DNA from: Nemertoderma westbladi
Lineage: Eukaryota > Xenacoelomorpha > Nemertodermatida > Nemertodermatidae
NCBI GenBank assembly: GCA_032718475.1
Contig: JAUCBJ010004397.1
Location: 1-26,083, forward strand
DNA length: 26,083 bases
Direction of reading: 5' to 3'
The position numbers and the translations under genes are program-made. Position 1 is the stretch's first letter; the number at the start of each line of letters is the position of its first letter. This document shows positions 1-11,300 of the stretch, one piece after another. Below the pieces are notes generated by a model. The model was given only the letters and a program-made list of their open reading frames with translations. It did not search any database and had not been told where the DNA came from.

Positions 1-35
1 TAACGTTTTACTAATTCCACTTGATTCCTTGTTAG

Positions 36-534
36 GCGCTCTTCCGTCCGGTTGCTATGATGGTTCCCGACTACGGGATGATTGCCGAGATCAGTCTCTA
101 CTCCTTCGGGTTCTCCGACGCTAAGCCGCTCTCCAGGAAGATCGTAACAACATTCAAACTGAGTTCCGAACAACTTAGTTCCCAGGACCATTACGACTTC
201 GGTATGCGAGCAGTGAAAACCGTTATATCAGCCGCGGGAAATTTGAAACGAGAAAATCCCGAGATGAGTGAACAGCTTATATGTCTGCGCGCCATTCGCG
301 ACGTCAATGTCCCCAAGTTCCTCGTCGACGATCTCAAGCTATTCAGTGGAATCGTTTCTGATCTTTTCCCCAAGATTAAAGAAGACCCTATTGATTACGG
401 CGCCCTAGACGCTTCACTAAGGAAAGTTTGTAAGAAGTCCTTTCTGGAAGACGTGGAGGGTTTTATCGTGAAATGCATCCAACTGTACGAAACCACAGTG
501 GTTCGGCACGGTCTCATGTTGGTGGGGCCGACAG
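36..534 (+). CDS. DNAH1: Axonemal dynein heavy chain exon: end of AAA1 to AAA2 Walker A (DNAH1-like), internal exon
   Basis: This is an internal exon of a ciliary/flagellar inner-arm dynein heavy chain, the ATPase motor that drives microtubule sliding in the axoneme. Translation starts at ALFRPVAMMVPDY, the hallmark of dynein AAA1 beyond sensor 1. It continues through EISLYSFGF, SSEQLSSQDHYDFGMRAVK and LRAIRDVNVPKFL, and ends in HGLMLVGPTG, the first half of the AAA2 P-loop. The acceptor is TTGTTAG (AG at 34-35), with an ACTAAT branch-like site about 24 nt upstream. The donor is ACAG|GTTAGT (GT at 535-536). The exon is 499 bp, entering in phase 0 and leaving in phase 1. The Met codons at 57 and 60 are internal and not a start. 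The wording, for example KENP/KRENP followed by SEQLICLRAIRDVNVPKFL, matches my recollection of DNAH1 better than DNAH3/7/12. The family call is very secure; the paralogue call is good but unverified. Confidence 0.93.
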
Positions 535-1225
535 GTTAGTTTACCCTCTCAATGTAGCGGAGTCGAGTCGACAAGACGACCAAGTTCAGTAGGACATGTA
601 CTTATTGTACATTACGAATAAATCCGAATTGTATGAAATATGGTAGTTTGACCTCTCGATTAGTTGATGCGGGTAAAAATTCAATCTCTTAGTGTAATAA
701 ATGCGTTTGAAAAGATTTATCCTTCGAAATAACACCGCAGGTTCGCAGTTATTAAGCTTCCTTATACTGGTTTAATATTAATTGGTATCGATGGAAAGCT
801 GGCCGTACAACGATTCCAAATATGTAAAAACATAATCATGAATATCGTTAAAAATAATTGGAAATTTAATTGCCAAACATTCTAGAACCTAGTTATCTAA
901 GGTAATTAATTATAGTGACCAAGCATTTTTCTACAAAAAATACAGTAGCCTCATCCAGGTGCTAAACCATGCACCTTTCGTACGCTAATTATATTTCAGC
1001 TATTTCTAAATCCAATTTTTTCAGCTTCAAAATCATTGGTGGATTGTGTAAGTCCATATTTCCATCTATACAAATTAATCACTACTGTAAGCGCAAATTA
1101 TATCATCGGTGCGACTTGTAAAACCTACTGAACACTTTCAAACGCTTGGAAAAAATTATGGAAAACAAAATTATTAATTCTGACCTCTCAGGGGGCAAGA
1201 CCTAACCTGCAGGCCTCCCAGAGTT
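535..1225. other. AT-rich intronic sequence, nothing recognisable
   Basis: This is unique AT-rich sequence directly after the dynein donor site. All frames are broken by stops. I see no conserved motif, RNA gene or repeat. Confidence 0.7.
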
Positions 1226-1309
1226 TCATTTTTTCATTTTTTTCATTTTTTTCCTTTTTTTATTTTTTTTGGTCCATTTTCACACATTTTTTTCCTTTTT
1301 TTTTTGGTT
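1226..1309 (+). repeat. T-rich low-complexity tract
   Basis: Runs of six to ten T separated by CA, CC or A form a long pyrimidine tract that ends near TTCAGCAG at 1309-1316. By itself this looks like a strong splice acceptor. The sequence after it has no dynein-like coding content, so I treat it as a simple-sequence tract, at most a cryptic acceptor. Confidence 0.6.
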
Positions 1310-1373
1310 CAGCAGATCAACTTCAGCTTGCTGTTGATATTTGATATTGACAAGGTTAGAACAGAGATTGACG

Positions 1374-1438
1374 GGCATAGATATGCCGATTTTTTTTTGA
1401 GTATAATATACTCAAAAAAAAATCGGCATATCTATGCC
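1374..1438. repeat. 65-bp perfect inverted repeat (hairpin)
   Basis: The left arm (1374-1405) and right arm (1407-1438) are exact reverse complements over 32 bp around a single A at 1406. Each arm begins GGCATAGATATGCCGA, then has nine T and GAGTATA. The transcript would fold into a 32-bp stem with almost no loop. No terminal repeats or target-site duplications typical of a transposon are evident around it. Confidence 0.9.
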
Positions 1439-2321
1439 TTAATATATAATTATATATTTATTTTGACAAAACCACAAGCTAAGCTACCATTAAAATGCAG
1501 CCGTGGAGGGAACTTTAATATATTTATTTTCTGAGAGGGGGATATATTATAATAATTGACACAAAACCCGCCTTGGTGAATTAACATTGTTGATTTTCAA
1601 TTTAGGGAAAGGAACAGGTTGCAGTGGCAGTTTATTCTAACCAAAACAATATAGAAAGCCTATAACACGGTTACAGGTTCATTTCTGCTCGTAATCAACT
1701 GTTATTTGCACCCGTTTTCCCCTGGAGATTGTTGAATTTTGATTGCGTCTAAAAGCTTTTTGTTATTTATATAAATGTAGCCGCGACCGGAAATCCGTTC
1801 CAAAGTTTTTATGTCAAGTTTCAAACTAAAGTTATATTTACAAGCGTTTGATAAACCTCTACCAATGACCACCAATCGGCCGAACTCAACCATCTCTGAT
1901 AACTAGGCAAAAAATGTGAAAATTTCGTAATTGTTTTTAAACTGTTCTTATTTCATTGATATGTTGATTTATAATAATTATATTGCCATTGTCGATGTTC
2001 TCATTCTGTGTTTCTACTATTTAACTTATTTTGATCCCTTACTGTCATTTAAAACAGTGACGTTTATTAGTATTATAAGCTATAAGGTTAAAGATATGTA
2101 ATGTTTACTATCCTTTTTTTTATAGATAATATCAATTCAGTATTTCCCTTTTTTTGAACTGCATCCTATCCTTTTTTTCCCTTTTTTTTGATAATATAAA
2201 TTCCTTCTCTCCTTTTTTTCTTCGATTTTATTGGCTGGGAGGGCTGAACATGAACACAGTGGTCCAGAAACCCCGTTCTGTGACCAAAATTAATTAGTGA
2301 GTACACTTGTTATCCGATACA
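1439..2321. other. AT-rich intronic sequence with T-rich tracts
   Basis: No gene is visible. T-rich tracts of CTTTTTTT type recur at about 2115-2220. GCTGGGAGGGCTG at about 2233 loosely mirrors the inverted GGCCTCCCAG near 1212. This could mark an old element flanked by diverged inverted ends, but the match is about 10 bp and not persuasive. Short open frames here have no conserved character. Confidence 0.5.
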
Positions 2322-2771
2322 GGTTTTCGAGGGTGCTGAATAATTTGAGAATGGTCACGAATTATGAACACATGCCGTTGTGCCGTTGTATAGTCTGCAC
2401 ATACAATAAATAGTGCTACAATATCACAGAATTTGGTTCTAATGAGTTTTCAAAGGTACTGGAACGATTATCACATCGTTTAAAATTTTAAAGTGGTACA
2501 GTAATCACTGTTTATAGCATGTGGCACATCCCAAATGGCACAAAATATCAAAATCAATACTGCTTGACAAAAATATAATATTTTCAATTAATTCAATCAA
2601 TTTTTACAGGTCTTCAAGGCTGCCAATGCGATTAAAAATGGTTTCGCATTCCGTAGCGCCATTTTCAGGTGCATGGCACGAAACATCAAAATCACTACCG
2701 CTTGATAGAAATATAAATTTTTCAGTTATTTTTAGGTTTTCAAGGATACTGAAGCGATTAAAAATGGTTTC
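2322..2771 (+). repeat. Four diverged copies of an older ~120-165-bp repeat preceding the satellite
   Basis: A motif like GGTTTTCAAGGATACTGAAG, followed in the last two copies by CGATTAAAAATGGTTTC, recurs near 2322, 2443, 2609 and 2733. The last two copies are 124 bp apart and share extended similarity, including ATGGCAC, TCAAAATCA and ATAGAAATATAAAT-like segments. The first two copies are much more diverged. The final copy runs directly into the 27-bp array, so its 3' end (TGGTTTCACTTGGATATAGG) overlaps the array's own sequence. Confidence 0.7.
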
Positions 2772-2937
2772 ACTTGGATATAGGTGAATCTTGTTTTAAC
2801 TTGGATATAGGTGAATCTTGTTTTAACTTGGATATAGGTGAATCTTGTTTTAACTTGGATATAGGTGAATCTTGTTTTAACTTGGATATAGGTGAATCTT
2901 GTTTTAACTTGGATATATAGGTGAATCTTGTTTTAAC

Positions 2938-4709
2938 TTGGATATAGGTGAATCTTGTTTTAACTTGGATATAGGTGAATCTTGTTTTAACTTGGATATA
3001 GGTGAATCTTGTTTTAACTTGGATATAGGTGAATCTTGTTTTAACTTGGATATAGGTGAATCTTGTTTTAACTTGGATATAGGTGAATCTTGTTTTAACT
3101 TGGATATAGGTGAATCTTGTTTTAACTTGGATATATAGGTGAATCTTATTTTAACTTGGATATAGGTGAATCTTGTTTTAACTTGGATATAGGTGAATCT
3201 TGTTTTAACTTGGATATATAGGTGAATCTTGTTTTAACTTGGATATAGGTGAATCTTGTTTTAACTTGGATATAGGTGAATCTTGTTTTAACTTGGATAT
3301 AGGTGAATCTTGTTTTAACTTGGATATAGGTGAATCTTGTTTTAACTTGGATATAGGTGAATCTTGTTTTAACTTGAATATAGGTGAATCTTGTTTTAAC
3401 TTGGATATAGGTGAATCTTGTTTTAACTTGGATATAGGTGAATCTTGTTTTAACTTGGATATAGGTGAATCTTGTTTTAACTTGGATATAGGTGAATCTT
3501 GTTTTAACTTGGATATAGTTGAATCTTGTTTTAACTTGGATATAGGTGAATCTTGTTTTAACTTGGATATAGGTGAATCTTGTTTTAACTTGGATATAGG
3601 TGAATCTTGTTTTAACTTGGATATAGGTGAATCTTGTTTTAACTTGGATATAGGTGAATCTTGTTTTAACTTGGATAAAGGTGAATCTTGTTTTAACTTG
3701 GATATAGGTGAATCTTGTTTTAACTTGGATATAGGTGAATCTTGTTTTAACTTGGATATAGGTGAATCTTGTTTTAACTTGGATATAGGTGAATCTTGTT
3801 TTAACTTGGATATAGGTGAATCTTGTTTTAACTTGGATATAGGTGAATCTTGTTTTAACTTGGATATAGGTGAATCTTGTTTTAACTTGGATATAGGTGA
3901 ATCTTGTTTTAACTTGGATATAGGTGAATCTTATTTTAACTTGGATATAGGTGAATCTTATTTTAACTTGGATATAGGTGAATCTTGTTTTAACTTGGAT
4001 ATAGGTGAATCTTGTTTTAACTTGGATATAGGTGAATCTTGTTTTAACTTGGATATAGGTGAATCTTGTTTTAACTTGGATATAGGTGAATCTTGTTTTA
4101 ACTTGGATATAGGTGAATCTTGTTTTAACTTGGATATAGGTGAATCTTGTTTTAACTTGGATATAGGTGAATCTTGTTTTAACTTGGATATAGGTGAATC
4201 TTGTTTTAACTTGGATATAGGTGAATCTTGTTTTAACTTGGATATAGGTGAATCTTGTTTTAACTTGGGTATAGGTGAATCTTGTTTTAACTTGGATATA
4301 GGTGAATCTTGTTTTAACTTGGATATAGGTGAATCTTGTTTTAACTTGGATATAGGTGAATCTTGTTTTAACTTGGATATAGGTGAATCTTGTTTTAACT
4401 TGGATATAGGTGAATCTTGTTTTTTTTTTGGATATAGGTGAATCTTGTTTTAACTTGGATATAGGTGAATCTTGTTTTAACTTGGATATAGGTGAATCTT
4501 GTTTTTTTTTGGATATAGGTGAATCTTGTTTTAACTTGGATATAGGTGAATCTTGTTTTAACTTGGATACAGGTGAATCTTGTTTTAACTTGGATACAGG
4601 TGAATCTTGTTTTAACTTGGATATAGGTGAATCTTGTTTTAACTTGGATATAGGTGAATCTTGTTTTAACTTGGATATAGGTGAATCTTGTTTTAACTTG
4701 GATATATAG
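2938..4709 (+). repeat. Higher-order block of the 27-bp array, copy 1
   Basis: A run of units with a distinctive series of variants: +2 units, an AATATA unit, an AAA unit, TTATTTTAAC units, a GGGTATA unit, T-run units and two ATACAGG units. The same series recurs 3,667 bp downstream. This copy also has a private GTT variant near 3520, one extra unit and one extra T in a T run. Confidence 0.85.
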
Positions 4710-6604
4710 GTGAATCTTATTTTAACTTGGATATAGGTGAATCTTGTTTTAACTTGGATATAGGTGCATCTTGTTTTAACTTGGATATAGGTGAATCTTG
4801 TTTTAACTTGGATATAGGTGAATCTTGTTTTAACTTGGATATAGGTGAATCTTGTTTTAACTTGGATATAGGTGAATCTTGTTTTAACTTGGATATGGGT
4901 GAATCTTGTTTTAACTTGGATATATAGGTGAATCTTGTTTTAACTTGGATATAGGTGAATCTTGTTTTAACTTGGATATAGGTGAATCTTGTTTTAACTT
5001 GGATATATAGGTGAATCTTGTTTTAACTTGGATAAGGTGAATCTTGTTTTAACTTGGATATAGGTGAATCTTGTTTTAACTTGGATATAGGTGAATCTTG
5101 TTTTAACTTGGATATAGGTGAATCTTGTTTTAACTTGGATATAGGTGAATCTTGTTTTAACTTGGATATATTTAGGTGAATCTTGTTTTAACTTGGATAA
5201 GGTGAATCTTGTTTTAACTTGGATATAGGTGAATCTTGTTTTAACTTGGATATAGGTGAATCTTGTTTTAACTTGGATATAGGTGAATCTTGTTTTAACT
5301 TGGATATAGGTGAATCTTGTTTTAACTTGGATATAGGTGAATCTTGTTTTAATTTGGATATAGGTGAATCTTGTTTTAACTTGGATATAGGTGAATCTTG
5401 TTTTAACTTGGATATAGGTGAATCTTGTTTTAACTTGGATATAGGTGAATCTTGTTTTAACTTGGATATAGGTGAATCTTGTTTTTTTTTTGGATATAGG
5501 TGAATCTTGTTTTAACTTGGATATAGGTGAATCTTGTTTTAACTTGGATACAGGTGAATCTTGTTTTAACTTGGATATAGGTGAATCTTGTTTTAACTTG
5601 GATATAGGTGAATCTTGTTTTAACTTGGATATAGGTGAATCTTGTTTTAACTTGGATATAGGTGAATCTTGTTTTAACTTGGATATAGGTGAATCTTGTT
5701 TTAACTTGGATATAGGTGAATCTTGTTTTAACTTGGATATAGGTGAATCTTGTTTTAACTTGGATATAGGTGAATCTTGTTTTAACTTGGATATATAGGT
5801 GAATCTTGTTTTAACTTGGATATAGGTGAATCTTGTTTTAACTTGGATATAGGTGAATCTTGTTTTAACTTGGATATAGGTGAATCTTGTTTTAACTTGG
5901 ATATAGGTGAATCTTGTTTTAACTTGGATATAGGTGAATCTTGTTTTAACTTGGATATAGGTGAATCTTGTTTTAACTTGGATATAGGTGAATCTTGTTT
6001 TAACTTGGATATATAGGTGAATCTTATTTTAACTTGGATATAGGTGAATCTTGTTTTAACTTGGATATAGGTGAATCTTGTTTTAACTTGGATATATAGG
6101 TGAATCTTGTTTTAACTTGGATATAGGTGAATCTTGTTTTAACTTGGATATAGGTGAATCTTGTTTTAACTTGGATATAGGTGAATCTTGTTTTAACTTG
6201 GATATAGGTGAATCTTGTTTTAACTTGGATATAGGTGAATCTTGTTTTAACTTGGATATAGGTGAATCTTGTTTTAACTTGGATATAGGTGAATCTTGTT
6301 TTAACTTGGATATAGGTGAATCTTGTTTTAACTTGGATATAGGTGAATCTTGTTTTAACTTGGATATAGGTGAATCTTGTTTTAACTTGGATATAGGTGA
6401 ATCTTGTTTTAACTTGGATATAGGTGAATCTTGTTTTAACTTGGATATAGGTGAATCTTGTTTTAACTTGGATATAGGTGAATCTTGTTTTAACTTGGAT
6501 ATAGGTGAATCTTGTTTTAACTTGGATATAGGTGAATCTTGTTTTAACTTGGATATAGGTGAATCTTGTTTTAACTTGGATATATAGGTGAATCTTGTTT
6601 TAAC

Positions 6605-8348
6605 TTGGATATAGGTGAATCTTGTTTTAACTTGGATATAGGTGAATCTTGTTTTAACTTGGATATAGGTGAATCTTGTTTTAACTTGGATATAGGTGAA
6701 TCTTGTTTTAACTTGGATATAGGTGAATCTTGTTTTAACTTGGATATAGGTGAATCTTGTTTTAACTTGGATATAGGTGAATCTTGTTTTAACTTGGATA
6801 TATAGGTGAATCTTATTTTAACTTGGATATAGGTGAATCTTGTTTTAACTTGGATATAGGTGAATCTTGTTTTAACTTGGATATATAGGTGAATCTTGTT
6901 TTAACTTGGATATAGGTGAATCTTGTTTTAACTTGGATATAGGTGAATCTTGTTTTAACTTGGATATAGGTGAATCTTGTTTTAACTTGGATATAGGTGA
7001 ATCTTGTTTTAACTTGGATATAGGTGAATCTTGTTTTAACTTGAATATAGGTGAATCTTGTTTTAACTTGGATATAGGTGAATCTTGTTTTAACTTGGAT
7101 ATAGGTGAATCTTGTTTTAACTTGGATATAGGTGAATCTTGTTTTAACTTGGATATAGGTGAATCTTGTTTTAACTTGGATATAGGTGAATCTTGTTTTA
7201 ACTTGGATATAGGTGAATCTTGTTTTAACTTGGATATAGGTGAATCTTGTTTTAACTTGGATATAGGTGAATCTTGTTTTAACTTGGATATAGGTGAATC
7301 TTGTTTTAACTTGGATATAGGTGAATCTTGTTTTAACTTGGATAAAGGTGAATCTTGTTTTAACTTGGATATAGGTGAATCTTGTTTTAACTTGGATATA
7401 GGTGAATCTTGTTTTAACTTGGATATAGGTGAATCTTGTTTTAACTTGGATATAGGTGAATCTTGTTTTAACTTGGATATAGGTGAATCTTGTTTTAACT
7501 TGGATATAGGTGAATCTTGTTTTAACTTGGATATAGGTGAATCTTGTTTTAACTTGGATATAGGTGAATCTTGTTTTAACTTGGATATAGGTGAATCTTG
7601 TTTTAACTTGGATATAGGTGAATCTTATTTTAACTTGGATATAGGTGAATCTTGTTTTAACTTGGATATAGGTGAATCTTGTTTTAACTTGGATATAGGT
7701 GAATCTTGTTTTAACTTGGATATAGGTGAATCTTGTTTTAACTTGGATATAGGTGAATCTTGTTTTAACTTGGATATAGGTGAATCTTGTTTTAACTTGG
7801 ATATAGGTGAATCTTGTTTTAACTTGGATATAGGTGAATCTTGTTTTAACTTGGATATAGGTGAATCTTGTTTTAACTTGGATATAGGTGAATCTTGTTT
7901 TAACTTGGATATAGGTGAATCTTGTTTTAACTTGGGTATAGGTGAATCTTGTTTTAACTTGGATATAGGTGAATCTTGTTTTAACTTGGATATAGGTGAA
8001 TCTTGTTTTAACTTGGATATAGGTGAATCTTGTTTTAACTTGGATATAGGTGAATCTTGTTTTAACTTGGATATAGGTGAATCTTGTTTTTTTTTGGATA
8101 TAGGTGAATCTTGTTTTAACTTGGATATAGGTGAATCTTGTTTTTTTTTGGATATAGGTGAATCTTGTTTTAACTTGGATATAGGTGAATCTTGTTTTAA
8201 CTTGGATACAGGTGAATCTTGTTTTAACTTGGATACAGGTGAATCTTGTTTTAACTTGGATATAGGTGAATCTTGTTTTAACTTGGATATAGGTGAATCT
8301 TGTTTTAACTTGGATATAGGTGAATCTTGTTTTAACTTGGATATATAG
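6605..8348 (+). repeat. Higher-order block of the 27-bp array, copy 2
   Basis: This reproduces the ordered variant markers of copy 1 at a constant offset of 3,667 bp over its first ~300 bp. It then differs by about 28 bp in total, equal to one unit plus one T. It indicates a multi-kilobase duplication within the array after the marker mutations arose. Confidence 0.85.
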
Positions 8349-11300
8349 GTGAATCTTGTTTTAACTTGGATATAGGTGAATCTTGTTTTAACTTGGATAT
8401 AGGTGAATCTTGTTTTAACTTGGATATAGGTGAATCTTGTTTTAACTTGGATATAGGTGAATCTTGTTTTAACTTGGATATAGGTGAATCTTGTTTTAAC
8501 TTGGATATAGGTGAATCTTGTTTTAACTTGGATATAGGTGAATCTTGTTTTAACTTGGATATAGGTGAATCTTGTTTTAACTTGGATATAGGTGAATCTT
8601 GTTTTAACTTGGATATAGGTGAATCTTGTTTTAACTTGGATATAGGTGAATCTTGTTTTAACTTGGATATAGGTGAATCTTGTTTTAACTTGGATATAGG
8701 TGAATCTTGTTTTAACTTGGATATAGGTGAATCTTGTTTTAACTTGGATATAGGTGAATCTTGTTTTAACTTGGATATAGGTGAATCTTGTTTTAACTTG
8801 GATATAGGTGAATCTTGTTTTAACTTGGATATAGGTGAATCTTGTTTTAACTTGGATATAGGTGAATCTTGTTTTAACTTGGATATAGGTGAATCTTGTT
8901 TTAACTTGGATATAGGTGAATCTTGTTTTAACTTGGATATAGGTGAATCTTGTTTTAACTTGGATATAGGTGAATCTTGTTTTAACTTGGATATAGGTGA
9001 ATCTTGTTTTAACTTGGATATAGGTGAATCTTGTTTTAACTTGGATATAGGTGAATCTTGTTTTAACTTGGATATAGGTGAATCTTGTTTTAACTTGGAT
9101 ATAGGTGAATCTTGTTTTAACTTGGATATAGGTGAATCTTGTTTTAACTTGGATATAGGTGAATCTTGTTTTAACTTGGATATAGGTGAATCTTGTTTTA
9201 ACTTGGATATAGGTGAATCTTGTTTTAACTTGGATATAGGTGAATCTTGTTTTAACTTGGATATAGGTGAATCTTGTTTTAACTTGGATATAGGTGAATC
9301 TTGTTTTAACTTGGATATAGGTGAATCTTGTTTTAACTTGGATATAGGTGAATCTTGTTTTAACTTGGATATAGGTGAATCTTGTTTTAACTTGGATATA
9401 GGTGAATCTTGTTTTAACTTGGATATAGGTGAATCTTGTTTTAACTTGGATATAGGTGAATCTTGTTTTAACTTGGATATAGGTGAATCTTGTTTTAACT
9501 TGGATATAGGTGAATCTTGTTTTAACTTGGATATAGGTGAATCTTGTTTTAACTTGGATATAGGTGAATCTTGTTTTAACTTGGATATAGGTGAATCTTG
9601 TTTTAACTTGGATATAGGTGAATCTTGTTTTAACTTGGATATAGGTGAATCTTGTTTTAACTTGGATATAGGTGAATCTTGTTTTAACTTGGATATAGGT
9701 GAATCTTGTTTTAACTTGGATATAGGTGAATCTTGTTTTAACTTGGATATAGGTGAATCTTGTTTTAACTTGGATATAGGTGAATCTTGTTTTAACTTGG
9801 ATATAGGTGAATCTTGTTTTAACTTGGATATAGGTGAATCTTGTTTTAACTTGGATATAGGTGAATCTTGTTTTAACTTGGATATAGGTGAATCTTGTTT
9901 TAACTTGGATATAGGTGAATCTTGTTTTAACTTGGATATAGGTGAATCTTGTTTTAACTTGGATATAGGTGAATCTTGTTTTAACTTGGATATAGGTGAA
10001 TCTTGTTTTAACTTGGATATAGGTGAATCTTGTTTTAACTTGGATATAGGTGAATCTTGTTTTAACTTGGATATAGGTGAATCTTGTTTTAACTTGGATA
10101 TAGGTGAATCTTGTTTTAACTTGGATATAGGTGAATCTTGTTTTAACTTGGATATAGGTGAATCTTGTTTTAACTTGGATATAGGTGAATCTTGTTTTAA
10201 CTTGGATATAGGTGAATCTTGTTTTAACTTGGATATAGGTGAATCTTGTTTTAACTTGGATATAGGTGAATCTTGTTTTAACTTGGATATAGGTGAATCT
10301 TGTTTTAACTTGGATATAGGTGAATCTTGTTTTAACTTGGATATAGGTGAATCTTGTTTTAACTTGGATATAGGTGAATCTTGTTTTAACTTGGATATAG
10401 GTGAATCTTGTTTTAACTTGGATATAGGTGAATCTTGTTTTAACTTGGATATAGGTGAATCTTGTTTTAACTTGGATATAGGTGAATCTTGTTTTAACTT
10501 GGATATAGGTGAATCTTGTTTTAACTTGGATATAGGTGAATCTTGTTTTAACTTGGATATAGGTGAATCTTGTTTTAACTTGGATATAGGTGAATCTTGT
10601 TTTAACTTGGATATAGGTGAATCTTGTTTTAACTTGGATATAGGTGAATCTTGTTTTAACTTGGATATAGGTGAATCTTGTTTTAACTTGGATATAGGTG
10701 AATCTTGTTTTAACTTGGATATAGGTGAATCTTGTTTTAACTTGGATATAGGTGAATCTTGTTTTAACTTGGATATAGGTGAATCTTGTTTTAACTTGGA
10801 TATAGGTGAATCTTGTTTTAACTTGGATATAGGTGAATCTTGTTTTAACTTGGATATAGGTGAATCTTGTTTTAACTTGGATATAGGTGAATCTTGTTTT
10901 AACTTGGATATAGGTGAATCTTGTTTTAACTTGGATATAGGTGAATCTTGTTTTAACTTGGATATAGGTGAATCTTGTTTTAACTTGGATATAGGTGAAT
11001 CTTGTTTTAACTTGGATATAGGTGAATCTTGTTTTAACTTGGATATAGGTGAATCTTGTTTTAACTTGGATATAGGTGAATCTTGTTTTAACTTGGATAT
11101 AGGTGAATCTTGTTTTAACTTGGATATAGGTGAATCTTGTTTTAACTTGGATATAGGTGAATCTTGTTTTAACTTGGATATAGGTGAATCTTGTTTTAAC
11201 TTGGATATAGGTGAATCTTGTTTTAACTTGGATATAGGTGAATCTTGTTTTAACTTGGATATAGGTGAATCTTGTTTTAACTTGGATATAGGTGAATCTT

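Noticed and set aside
1304-1534. Cryptic exon after the strong pyrimidine tract and TTCAGCAG
   Set aside because: The flanking dynein exons join in frame without it, and its translation crosses the palindrome and has no conserved character.
1195-2250. Transposon with inverted ends GGCCTCCCAG / CTGGGAGGGC
   Set aside because: Only about ten bases match imperfectly, with no coding remnant or target duplication between or outside them.
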